Source of the DNA: Firmicutes bacterium CAG:882
GTDB taxonomy: Bacteria; Bacillota; Clostridia; Lachnospirales; Lachnospiraceae
Assembly: GCA_000435595.1 (NCBI GenBank)
Contig: FR895384.1
Span: forward strand, 1 to 57,438
Length of the DNA: 57,438 nt
Direction of reading: 5' to 3'
Position numbers and translations under genes: made by a program. Position 1 is the first letter of the stretch, and each line of letters starts with the position of its first letter. Below are positions 25,371 through 33,662 of this stretch, piece after piece. The notes beneath the pieces were generated by a model. It worked only from the letters and a program-made list of their open reading frames with translations. It was not told where the DNA came from and searched no databases.

Positions 25371-26416
25371 TATCGGTGTGCATTATTACACGGGATGAAT
25401 CGGATATGCTGAGAAGATGCCTTGAGACACTTATTAAATATGATGTCGAGATTGTGGTGGTGGACACAGGCTCTAAGGATGACAGCAGGAAAACGGCACT
25501 TGAATATACAAGCAAGGTGTATGATTTTGAGTGGTGTGATGATTTTTCTGCGGCGAGGAATTACGCAGCGGGTAAAGCAGAAAATAATATTATACTTGCG
25601 CTTGATACAGATGAGATTATAGAGAGTCTGAATGTGCAGGAGAGTATGGTCGAAGACGGAAAAGCAGTTGGGAGGATATTCAGAATCAATCAATTCGAGC
25701 GTCAGGGTGAGGTGCAGAAGGCAAGAGAGAGAATATCAAGACTTTATGACAGAAGATATTATAAGTATGTTGGTCGTATACATGAACAGATAGAAGCTTT
25801 GGAAAACCAGGCGGAAGAGATGGTCTGCGATGTAGATGCGACTGTACGGCATTACGGATATGATGGCAGTCCTGAGCAGATTGCTGCAAAGGCTGAAAGA
25901 AATATAAGGCTGCTTGAACTGGACCTTGCTGAAAATGGGGAGAAACCATATACACTGTACCAGCTCGGAAAAAGCTGGTATATGTGTAATGACTATGAAA
26001 AAGCGGTTGAATACTTCGGAAAAGCATTGGAATATGACTTGAATCCCAAGCTCGAATATGTTCAGGATATGGTTGAAACATACGGTTATGCACTTATTAA
26101 TACCGGAAGAGCCGGTGAAGCCGAGGAAATATTAGGCAGTGAGGAAGTGTATGATGCGTTTTCGGGATGGGCGGATTACTGTTTTATGATGGGGCTTGTG
26201 TATATGAACTGCGAGATGTATGAAAGAGCCATAGATGAATTCATGAAGGCTGCAACTAAGAACGCAAGAATGGAAGGAACTAATTCATATAAGGCATTTT
26301 ATAATATCGGGGTAATACTTGAGTGTTTGGGAAAGACAGAGGAGGCACTTAAATATTATCAAAAATGTGGAAAATATCAGGCGGCACTAAAGAGAATAAA
26401 TGCATTAAAAAAATAA
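25367..26416 (+). CDS. GT2 glycosyltransferase with C-terminal TPR repeats
   Basis: 349 residues. The N-terminal GT2 domain (MISVCIITRDESDMLRRC, VVVDTGSKDDS, ALDTDEIIE) resembles the SunS and beta-4-glucosyltransferase group, some of which glycosylate proteins. The C-terminal half is made of tetratricopeptide repeats (PYTLYQLGKSWYMCNDYEKAVEYFGKALEYD; SYKAFYNIGVILECLGKTEEALKYYQKCGKY). TPR parts often hold a protein substrate, which fits direct flagellin modification. It is coupled to the gene before it by a 4-base overlap. Confidence 0.85.
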   Translation: MISVCIITRDESDMLRRCLETLIKYDVEIVVVDTGSKDDSRKTALEYTSKVYDFEWCDDFSAARNYAAGKAENNIILALDTDEIIESLNVQESMVEDGKAVGRIFRINQFERQGEVQKARERISRLYDRRYYKYVGRIHEQIEALENQAEEMVCDVDATVRHYGYDGSPEQIAAKAERNIRLLELDLAENGEKPYTLYQLGKSWYMCNDYEKAVEYFGKALEYDLNPKLEYVQDMVETYGYALINTGRAGEAEEILGSEEVYDAFSGWADYCFMMGLVYMNCEMYERAIDEFMKAATKNARMEGTNSYKAFYNIGVILECLGKTEEALKYYQKCGKYQAALKRINALKK

Positions 26417-26431
26417 AATCGTGAGGTCAAA

Positions 26432-27658
26432 ATGAAGTCAGGTTTAATCAACGATAAAAAAATAGCTTTTATATTGTGTGTGAACAATCAGATGTATCTT
26501 GATGAATGCTGTGCGTATCTTGAACGGCTGACTGTACCGGATGGATATGAGGTCGAGGTGTTCCCGATATGGGACAGCAGCAGTATGTGTCAGGCATACA
26601 ATATCGGAATGAACGCATCTGACGCAAAGTATAAGGTATATATTCATCAGGATGTATTTATTGTAGAAGAGAATTTTCTGAACAATATCGTTAATATATT
26701 TAGAGATAATAAGGACATCGGAATGATTGGCATGACAGGTGCAACAGATATTCCGATGTCAGGGGTATTTTTTAATGTATGTAATACTGGAAAAGTTGAG
26801 GTAAGGGAGCAGGATCTTTCGTATTATTACGTTGCTGGAAGAGGCAGACAGCAATTGACAGATGTTGAAGCGGTAGACGGAATGCTGATTGCAACTCAAT
26901 ATGATATAGCATGGAGAGAAGATTTATTTATTAATTTTGATTTTTATGATGTTTCGCAGGGATTGGAATTTAAAAAAAGAGGTTTCAGAGTGGTTGTGCC
27001 ATATCAGACAAAGCCATGGATAATGCATGATTGCGGATTTCCTAAATTAGATAAATACGAGAATAATAGATGTATATTTATTGATAATTATTCGGAATAT
27101 CTGACAGATATATATAAGCAGAAATTTGAGTACCATAATGAAATGGTTGAGCTTGAAAACCAGCTATGCAAAATTATCAGTGACTTAATTGAAACAGGAG
27201 AATGGGATGAAATAGAAAAAATACTTAATGAATACAGAAAAATCAATATAAAGCATACAGAGATAGAGAAACAATGCAATTTATATGAAATATACAGGGC
27301 AGAACAACGTGATAGTGTGAAAGCTGACAGCTGCTTTTTTAGTATTAAAGAAATGACATATCAGCAGATTATAGAAAAATATGATCATATAAGGTTTACA
27401 ATGAGAAGATATGAGCTGGGATGGAAGGATTATTGTACGGCTGATTATGAAAAAAAGCTTTTGAATAAAGAGATATCAATTCCCTCAGTGTTGGCCATGG
27501 TACCTCATGCGACACTGTATAGATATGATTTTATTTCACGATTAGTGTTGCTTGAGAAAAAATCAGATTACAATGAATACAGATGTAAACTGGAACCTAT
27601 TTTACACATGGATAATATCAGAAAAATCAATATCGCATATGGCAGAAGATACGAGTAA
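26432..27658 (+). CDS. Glyco_tranf_2_5-like transferase with helical C-terminal region
   Basis: 408 residues. The first 220 (FILCVNNQMYLDECCAYLERL, AYNIGMNASDAKYKVYIHQDVFI, DGMLIATQYDIAWREDLF) match the Glyco_tranf_2_5 (GT2-related) family. The His-Gln-Asp triad IHQDV replaces the usual DxD. The remainder is helical and unassigned. A shorter homologue lies at 38496-39149. The sequence is distinctly richer in A and T than the flagellar genes. No terminator precedes it, so it is probably in the operon with the two genes upstream. Confidence 0.75.
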   Translation: MKSGLINDKKIAFILCVNNQMYLDECCAYLERLTVPDGYEVEVFPIWDSSSMCQAYNIGMNASDAKYKVYIHQDVFIVEENFLNNIVNIFRDNKDIGMIGMTGATDIPMSGVFFNVCNTGKVEVREQDLSYYYVAGRGRQQLTDVEAVDGMLIATQYDIAWREDLFINFDFYDVSQGLEFKKRGFRVVVPYQTKPWIMHDCGFPKLDKYENNRCIFIDNYSEYLTDIYKQKFEYHNEMVELENQLCKIISDLIETGEWDEIEKILNEYRKINIKHTEIEKQCNLYEIYRAEQRDSVKADSCFFSIKEMTYQQIIEKYDHIRFTMRRYELGWKDYCTADYEKKLLNKEISIPSVLAMVPHATLYRYDFISRLVLLEKKSDYNEYRCKLEPILHMDNIRKINIAYGRRYE

Positions 27659-27779
27659 AATCAATATATCCGGCTATAAATAAAATTCATAACAGTATAA
27701 TAAAAAGCCGTAAAATGACGATATAATATATGAAAGATATTTCAAGGAAGAAATATGATAAAATATCAGGGAGGATAAA

Positions 27780-27832
27780 ATGTGGTATAAGTATAGATAA
27801 ACAATATATAAAATATATGGTTTATCTTTTTT
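27780..27832 (+). promoter_or_regulatory. Short ORF plus terminator-like hairpin (possible attenuator)
   Basis: GGGAGG (27769-27774) precedes ATG TGG TAT AAG TAT AGA TAA (27780-27800), a five-residue-plus-Met peptide rich in aromatic residues. Its end overlaps AGATAAAC (27795-27802), which pairs with GTTTATCT (27820-27827) before six T. It may simply be the terminator of the upstream genes, but the next gene starts 25 bases later with no room for its own promoter, so read-through must occur. Confidence 0.45.
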
Positions 27833-27857
27833 ATTTTGTATTTCACAAAATTGTATT

Positions 27858-29648
27858 ATGAACGCAGAAGAATTATTTGAAATTAATATAAAAAAGCTCA
27901 CTGAAAAAGAATTGTTTTTTTGCAGTGAAACGATAGAATATGTGCAATCAGGACACATAGAGCAGCCATGCATCGGTGATAATAAATCCGAAACGATAGA
28001 TGTTCAACATATATTTCTATTGGCTAATGAGATGGATATCGAAAAGATATTAAAAGCTGAGGAAGAAAATGATGTATACAGTGGAATGTTGCATAAAAAG
28101 CATGAAGGCATACCGATGTTGCCGCTGTATCTGTACTATGATAGGCAGCAGTTTGAATGTATGATATCTAGTTATGATATGACTAAGCTGTGCGAAATAT
28201 ATAGAATTGTAATTTTGGTGGGCAGAGATGCATTGATTAATTTCTTTTGCGAAATGGACACGCTCATGCCCAATATGATTTTGGGTGATCGTGATTTTGC
28301 CATAACAAATATAATAGATAATATATATAAAAATAAGACACAGATTATCGGAGATGTGCTTGCTGAATTAAGGCAGTATTATAATGACAATGCAGAAGCT
28401 ATCCGCAGACGGGTAGAGAGTAAGGATGAATCAATCTGCGTTGTTAAAAATTACTTTGAACCCCAAAAATTCAGATATTTTTATCAACAGTTAAAACAAT
28501 CCCTTGAAAAGGAAGGACACATAGTGAATGTATGTACTGAGAGAGGACCTGTATTCAGAACTCCGGATGTAATCAGCATATATAAATACAAGCCGGATGT
28601 TGTCTTTCAGATTAATAAGGCTAGAAATGGAAGAAATTATTTGGGTGAAAGCCTGAATTTGGAGTATTTTGAACAATTGTTTTTTGTCAACTGGATACAG
28701 GATATTCATCCGGCGGTATTGGATGAAACATACGCCGAAGAATTGCAACAGAATGATATTTTATTTTCTTTATTTGATGAAAATGTTATGGAAAAATATC
28801 ATTATCCGATGTCAAAGGTTATACTTGGAGCAATAATGCCGGCAGATAGCGTGAACTATTGTATTCATAATATCAGTGATGAAGAACATTCAAAATATGA
28901 TTGTGATATAGCATTTATAGGGACTATAATGACTGATGAAGGCGTGGTTAATTATATATATAAGTCATTATCACCATTTTTTACTGAAGAGCAGATAGGT
29001 ATTATTGCAGATTCATTATTTGAAATGTTGGAAAATATGTACAATTCGGTTACAGGAAAGTATAATATTACTTCGGAGGAACTGAACAAGTACATATATA
29101 ATTTACAGGAGAAGATGCAGCTGAACCAGAAGGAAAAATTAAATATATACAGAGTATTTAGTGTTGTAAGATACAATAGCTTACGAAAATTAATTCTGCA
29201 GCAGCTGGCTAAAAGAAACAGATATAAAATAATTTTATATGGTGAAAACGATGTCACAATGGAAGGCGTGGATTTTGGAGGCTTCATAGACAATAAGGAG
29301 GAACTTTCAAAAGCTATTCAGTGTGCGAATATGGTTATTCAGATTAATCCTGATGCATCCATGAACCAGCGTGTAATTGAGGGGCTGTTAAGTCATACGA
29401 TGGCACTTGTATTTAAGATGGATGATGCGTCCGATATGAGCAATATAGAAAACTATTTGGGTGAAGGGGAGGGAATACTCTTCTTCCGCACCAAGCAGGA
29501 ATTATTCGATGACTGTGATATGATGTTGGAAAATAAGGAACTGCGGGAAAGTATAATCGAAAAGGGATACCAAAAGGCAATTCAGACGTTGACAACAGAT
29601 GCAATATTCGGTTCATTTATCAATGAATTAAGCAAAAAAGTACAATAA
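27858..29648 (+). CDS. Large CgeB-related glycosyltransferase with unknown N-terminal domain
   Basis: 596 residues. The first 200 do not resemble anything I know. From about residue 200 the plan is that of CgeB-type transferases (KYKPDVVFQINK, FFVNWIQDIHPAV in the place of the YDSP motif, CDIAFIGTIMTDEG, QCANMVIQINPDASMNQRVIEGLLSHTMAL). It lacks the SKINLN motif of the five close paralogues, so it is a distant member. No clear ribosome site precedes the ATG at 27858. The DNA is AT-rich. Confidence 0.7.
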   Translation: MNAEELFEINIKKLTEKELFFCSETIEYVQSGHIEQPCIGDNKSETIDVQHIFLLANEMDIEKILKAEEENDVYSGMLHKKHEGIPMLPLYLYYDRQQFECMISSYDMTKLCEIYRIVILVGRDALINFFCEMDTLMPNMILGDRDFAITNIIDNIYKNKTQIIGDVLAELRQYYNDNAEAIRRRVESKDESICVVKNYFEPQKFRYFYQQLKQSLEKEGHIVNVCTERGPVFRTPDVISIYKYKPDVVFQINKARNGRNYLGESLNLEYFEQLFFVNWIQDIHPAVLDETYAEELQQNDILFSLFDENVMEKYHYPMSKVILGAIMPADSVNYCIHNISDEEHSKYDCDIAFIGTIMTDEGVVNYIYKSLSPFFTEEQIGIIADSLFEMLENMYNSVTGKYNITSEELNKYIYNLQEKMQLNQKEKLNIYRVFSVVRYNSLRKLILQQLAKRNRYKIILYGENDVTMEGVDFGGFIDNKEELSKAIQCANMVIQINPDASMNQRVIEGLLSHTMALVFKMDDASDMSNIENYLGEGEGILFFRTKQELFDDCDMMLENKELRESIIEKGYQKAIQTLTTDAIFGSFINELSKKVQ

Positions 29649-29660
29649 AGGAGAAATATA

Positions 29661-30722
29661 ATGGCTGATAATATAAGAATGGATTCACATAAGTTGATTT
29701 ATCATCCTGATATTGTTGCAAAATGGCAGAATGGAGAGAACATTTATCCGATTGAGATGGAGGTTGGGCTGACTAATGCCTGTAATCACAGATGCATTTT
29801 CTGTGCGGTAGACTACACAGGGTATAAGCCATGTGTGATGAGCAAGGATGTGCTGCTTCCTAACATTAAGGAGATATCCGCAAAAGGGTTAAAGAGTATT
29901 ATTTATGCTGGTGAGGGTGAGCCTTTACTCAATAAGGATGCGGTTGAGATTATTAACCAGACCAAGAGCTATGGTGTTGATGCCGCAATGTCAACCAATG
30001 GCGTTCTGCTTACGAAGGAAGTATCAAGGGAATGCCTCAAATCATTGACCTGGATTAGATTCAGTACGGCAGGAATTCATAATGATACCTATAATACGAT
30101 ACATAGAGGAAGACCGGGTGACTTGGAAAAGGTATTGGTCAATATGGAGGAAGCTGTAAAGGTAAAGCGTGACCAGAAATTAAAGACAACGATTGGTGTT
30201 CAGTTATTGCTGCTTCCGCAGAACAAGGACGAGATTGTTGAGATGGCCAAGGAAATGAGAAAAATCGGTGTAGATTATTTTACTGTTAAGCCGTATTCCC
30301 AAAATCCTCAAAGCGTCAATACATTCGAGATTGATTATCATGAACTTCTTGGACTGGAGGATGAGCTTAAGGGATTATCCACGGATGAGTTCAGTATTTT
30401 CTTTAGGGCACACGCTATGAAGAAGCTGGAATGCAAGAGAAGCTATAAGCATTGCTATGCACTTCCGTTTATGGTATATATGGATGCGAAGGGAAATCTG
30501 TGGCCATGTATAGTATTTATGGGAAAAGACGAGATGAGTTATGGAAATATCAATGATGAGAGTTTTGTACAGATATGGGAAGGCGAGCGGAGAAAGAAGC
30601 TTGTAGATTATTTCTATAACATGGATTTGGAAAAGAATTGCAGAGAACTGTGCAGATTGGATGAAATGAACAAGTATCTGGATGAGCTTGTGCATCCAGG
30701 TGAACATGTTAATTTTATATAA
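29661..30722 (+). CDS. Radical SAM/SPASM-like enzyme 1
   Basis: 353 residues. The [4Fe-4S] motif CxxxCxxC is at residues 41, 45 and 48 (CNHRCIFC). The C-terminal part has further cysteines (CYALPFMVYMDAKGNLWPC; NCRELCRLDEM), like a SPASM or twitch auxiliary cluster. It starts 13 bases after the previous gene with AAAGGAG. A homologue is at 32532; both end in a conserved Asn-Phe-Ile. The pair flanks the transketolase genes, suggesting radical chemistry on a sugar or sugar precursor. The substrate is unknown. Confidence 0.85.
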   Translation: MADNIRMDSHKLIYHPDIVAKWQNGENIYPIEMEVGLTNACNHRCIFCAVDYTGYKPCVMSKDVLLPNIKEISAKGLKSIIYAGEGEPLLNKDAVEIINQTKSYGVDAAMSTNGVLLTKEVSRECLKSLTWIRFSTAGIHNDTYNTIHRGRPGDLEKVLVNMEEAVKVKRDQKLKTTIGVQLLLLPQNKDEIVEMAKEMRKIGVDYFTVKPYSQNPQSVNTFEIDYHELLGLEDELKGLSTDEFSIFFRAHAMKKLECKRSYKHCYALPFMVYMDAKGNLWPCIVFMGKDEMSYGNINDESFVQIWEGERRKKLVDYFYNMDLEKNCRELCRLDEMNKYLDELVHPGEHVNFI

Positions 30723-30743
30723 TCATTGCAGATGGGAGATAAT

Positions 30744-31559
30744 ATGCTTGAAGATATTGCTAAAGAATTGCGTAGGGATATAATGAAAACAGCGTACAAG
30801 GGTGGCAGCGGACATATTGCATCTGCACTTTCGGCGGTTGAGATAATGACGGCATTGTATTTTGGGGATGTTCTTCAATATGACGCACAGAATCCTAAGT
30901 GGGATGACAGAGATAAAGTTATTTTGAGTAAGGGTCATGCCAGCCTTCTGCTTTATAGTATATTAAAGCACATAGGATATATAACACAGGAAGAACTGGA
31001 TACCTTCTGTCAGCCGGGTTCTGTGCTTGGTGGTGAACCGAAGTTGGGAGATATTCCCGGAGTTGAGGCAACAACGGGTTCACTTGGTCATGGATTGTCG
31101 TTTGCCGTTGGTATAGCTATGGCAAATAAGCTTGATAGAAGAGACAGCAGAGTATATGTTATTCTTGGCGACGGTGAATGTCAGGAAGGCTCCGTGTGGG
31201 AGGCTGCTTTATCCGCAGCTCATAATCATCTTGACAATCTTACCGTTATTTTGGACTGTAATGGATTACAAGCGATGGATGATACGGAAAAGATCGTATC
31301 GCTTACTCCGTTTAAAGAAAAATGGGAAGCTTTTGGGTGGCATGTAATAGAAGCGGACGGACATGATGTAAATCGTATGCAGGAAATTTTAAAGCAGGAC
31401 AAAAATTTACAGACAGATAAGCCTCACATGATTATCGCTCATACCATTAAGGGCAAGGGAATATCGTTTATGGAAAATGTTCCGATATGGCATTACAGAA
31501 TGCCTAATTCGGAGGAAATGGAAATTGTAAAGAAGGATTTGGATATTGACCAGATGTAG
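30744..31559 (+). CDS. Transketolase, N-terminal (TPP-binding) subunit
   Basis: 271 residues: ILSKGHASLLLYSILKHIG, TGSLGHGLSFAVGIAMA and the thiamine-diphosphate motif GDGECQEG...DCN. It is half of a normal transketolase; the other half is the next gene. The ATG at 30744 follows GGGAG. Split transketolases are known outside central metabolism in sugar and secondary-product clusters. Together the pair could make or use sedoheptulose 7-phosphate or another ketose for the pathway downstream. Confidence 0.9.
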   Translation: MLEDIAKELRRDIMKTAYKGGSGHIASALSAVEIMTALYFGDVLQYDAQNPKWDDRDKVILSKGHASLLLYSILKHIGYITQEELDTFCQPGSVLGGEPKLGDIPGVEATTGSLGHGLSFAVGIAMANKLDRRDSRVYVILGDGECQEGSVWEAALSAAHNHLDNLTVILDCNGLQAMDDTEKIVSLTPFKEKWEAFGWHVIEADGHDVNRMQEILKQDKNLQTDKPHMIIAHTIKGKGISFMENVPIWHYRMPNSEEMEIVKKDLDIDQM

Positions 31560-31593
31560 CTTTTAATTATATGAACACAAGGAGCATATTTGA

Positions 31594-32508
31594 ATGAGAA
31601 ACACATATCTGAAAGAAGTATACAATCTTGCTGCTAAGGATAGAAATGTTCTGTCTCTTGTAGCTGATAATGGCATGATTGTATATGATGATTTTAGAAG
31701 AGACTTCCCTGAGCAATATTTTAACTTTGGAATATCAGAAGGACATATGATAACAGCAGCGGCAGGCATGGCAAGCTGCGGTAAGATTCCATTTGCATAC
31801 ACAATTGGAGCATTTTTAGCATATCGTTCGTTTGAATTTATCAGGCTCGATGTATGTCTTCAGAAGATGAATGTAAAGATTGTCGGCATAGGAGCAGGAA
31901 TGTCATATGGGTATTTGGGACCTACACATCATACGACGGAGGATATAGCTGTTCTCAGAACTCTGCCAAACCTGACATTATTGTCTCCGGCATCGGCAAA
32001 GGAAACGAAGGCGTTGGTCAATTATGCGTACGAACTCAATGGTCCGGTATACATTCGTTTGGGAAATAATTTAAAAGAGGAATTATATCCTGAAGATGTG
32101 CAGGTGATTCCGGGAAAGGGTACCGTACTCAAGGAAGGAAATGATATTGTTATCTTTTCTACGGGAGATATCACATATCATGTTATGACGGCTGCAAAAC
32201 GACTTGAGGAGGAAGGCGTTCATGCCACTGTAATCAGCGTGCATACGATAAAACCATTTGATAGTCAGTTGGTAGTGGATATGGCTCAGAGGAGCAGGAG
32301 GCTGTTTACGGTTGAGGAGCACAGTATAATCGGTGGGCTTGGAAGTGCAGTGGCAGAGGTGTTGACTGATAATGGGTGCAGCGCCGGACTTAAAAGAATT
32401 GGCTTGAATGATGTGTTTGCACATGGCTATGGCAATCAGGAACAGGTAAGAAAAGCAAACGGGCTTGATGCAGATGGCATATATAATTCAATAAAAAATA
32501 ATTTATAA
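31594..32508 (+). CDS. Transketolase, C-terminal (pyrimidine-binding) subunit
   Basis: 304 residues. It has the pyrimidine-binding region with the activating glutamate (FGISEGHMITAAAGMA), then AYTIGAFLAYRSFEFIRLDVC and a transketolase C-terminal domain (IFSTGDITYHVMTAAKRL, VISVHTIKPFD, EEHSIIGGLGSAVAEV). It is the partner of the previous gene, 34 bases away, with AAGGAG upstream. Could also be confused with the DXP synthase C-terminal part, but the split pairing supports transketolase. Confidence 0.9.
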   Translation: MRNTYLKEVYNLAAKDRNVLSLVADNGMIVYDDFRRDFPEQYFNFGISEGHMITAAAGMASCGKIPFAYTIGAFLAYRSFEFIRLDVCLQKMNVKIVGIGAGMSYGYLGPTHHTTEDIAVLRTLPNLTLLSPASAKETKALVNYAYELNGPVYIRLGNNLKEELYPEDVQVIPGKGTVLKEGNDIVIFSTGDITYHVMTAAKRLEEEGVHATVISVHTIKPFDSQLVVDMAQRSRRLFTVEEHSIIGGLGSAVAEVLTDNGCSAGLKRIGLNDVFAHGYGNQEQVRKANGLDADGIYNSIKNNL

Positions 32509-32531
32509 GTAACATTTCGGGAGGAAATAAA

Positions 32532-33644
32532 GTGAGTACAGAAAAACTAATATTAGATGGCAGCAAGGTACTGTGGCATCAGGATAGAATTAAGGAGTGG
32601 AATTTTGGAGAGGGACGCATTGCACCTATTACGATAGACTGTGCGTTGACAACAAAGTGTAGCTACAGATGTGTGTATTGTTATGGTAAGATGCAGTGTA
32701 TTAATCAGTCTGAAAATATGGATAAGGAGACAATATTTAACTTTTTAGATGATGCTGCTGAGATTGGCGTAAAGGGAATCAGTTTTGTAAGTGATGGTGA
32801 AAGCACATGCAATCCTCATTTAAAGGATGCAATAATTCATGGATATAATAATGGTCTCAGCATGGCACTTGGGACTAATGGATACCTCCTTAAGGACGAT
32901 GAGTTAGAGGATATTCTGCCGTGTCTTACATACCTTAGGTTTAACATTTCAGCAGGTGAAGCAGACAGATATGCGTATATACATGGATGTACTGAACAGT
33001 GCTACCATAAGGTAGTCAATACTATACGCAAGGCAGTTGAGATTAGAAAAAAGAATAATTTAAGCGTAACTATCGGCTTGCAGATGGTACTTATGCCTGA
33101 ATTTCAGGATCAGATAATTCCTTTGACAAAGCTTGGAAAGGAATTGGGAGTTGATTATCTTGTAATTAAGCATTGCAGTGATGATGAGGATGGTACGCTT
33201 GGTGTTGATTATGATAAATATGATGCTTTGGTAGATGTACTTAAAGAAGCTGAATCATATTCAACAGATACATATCAGGTATCTGCAAAGTGGTCGAAGA
33301 TTTTAAGCCATGGTCATAAATCTTACTGCAAGTGCTTTGGAGCACCTTTTATAATTCAGATGTCAGGAACCGGACTTGTAGCACCATGCGGAATGTTCTT
33401 TAATGAAAAGTATAAGAAATACCATATTGGTAACATAAAAGAGACAAGATTTAAGGATTTATGGAAGAGTGACAGGTATTGGGAAGTTATGAAGTCCTTG
33501 ACGGAAGATAGTTTTGACCCGAATAGGGATTGTGGAACATTGTGCTTACAGCATAAGACAAATGAAGTGCTTTGGAGTATTTATAAGAATCATGAGATTC
33601 CACAGCCTGTAGGAAATATACCGAATCATTTGAACTTTATCTAA
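32532..33644 (+). CDS. Radical SAM/SPASM-like enzyme 2
   Basis: 370 residues, GTG start with GGGAGG upstream. CxxxCxxC at residues 43, 47 and 50 (CSYRCVYC). C-terminal cysteines (YCKCFGAPFIIQ, VAPCGMF, DCGTLCLQHK) suggest an auxiliary cluster. It aligns end to end by eye with the enzyme at 29661 (KVLWHQDRIKEWN against KLIYHPDIVAKWQ; both end NFI). Paralogues kept on either side of the transketolase subunits probably do sequential or different steps in the same pathway. Confidence 0.85.
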   Translation: MSTEKLILDGSKVLWHQDRIKEWNFGEGRIAPITIDCALTTKCSYRCVYCYGKMQCINQSENMDKETIFNFLDDAAEIGVKGISFVSDGESTCNPHLKDAIIHGYNNGLSMALGTNGYLLKDDELEDILPCLTYLRFNISAGEADRYAYIHGCTEQCYHKVVNTIRKAVEIRKKNNLSVTIGLQMVLMPEFQDQIIPLTKLGKELGVDYLVIKHCSDDEDGTLGVDYDKYDALVDVLKEAESYSTDTYQVSAKWSKILSHGHKSYCKCFGAPFIIQMSGTGLVAPCGMFFNEKYKKYHIGNIKETRFKDLWKSDRYWEVMKSLTEDSFDPNRDCGTLCLQHKTNEVLWSIYKNHEIPQPVGNIPNHLNFI

Positions 33645-33662
33645 AGACGGGGGGCGTACAAT

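Noticed and set aside
27730..27861. 43-codon frame whose TGA overlaps the ATG of the large transferase
   Set aside because: The overlap is suggestive of coupling, but there is no ribosome site and the frame runs through the terminator-like hairpin, so I treat it as chance.
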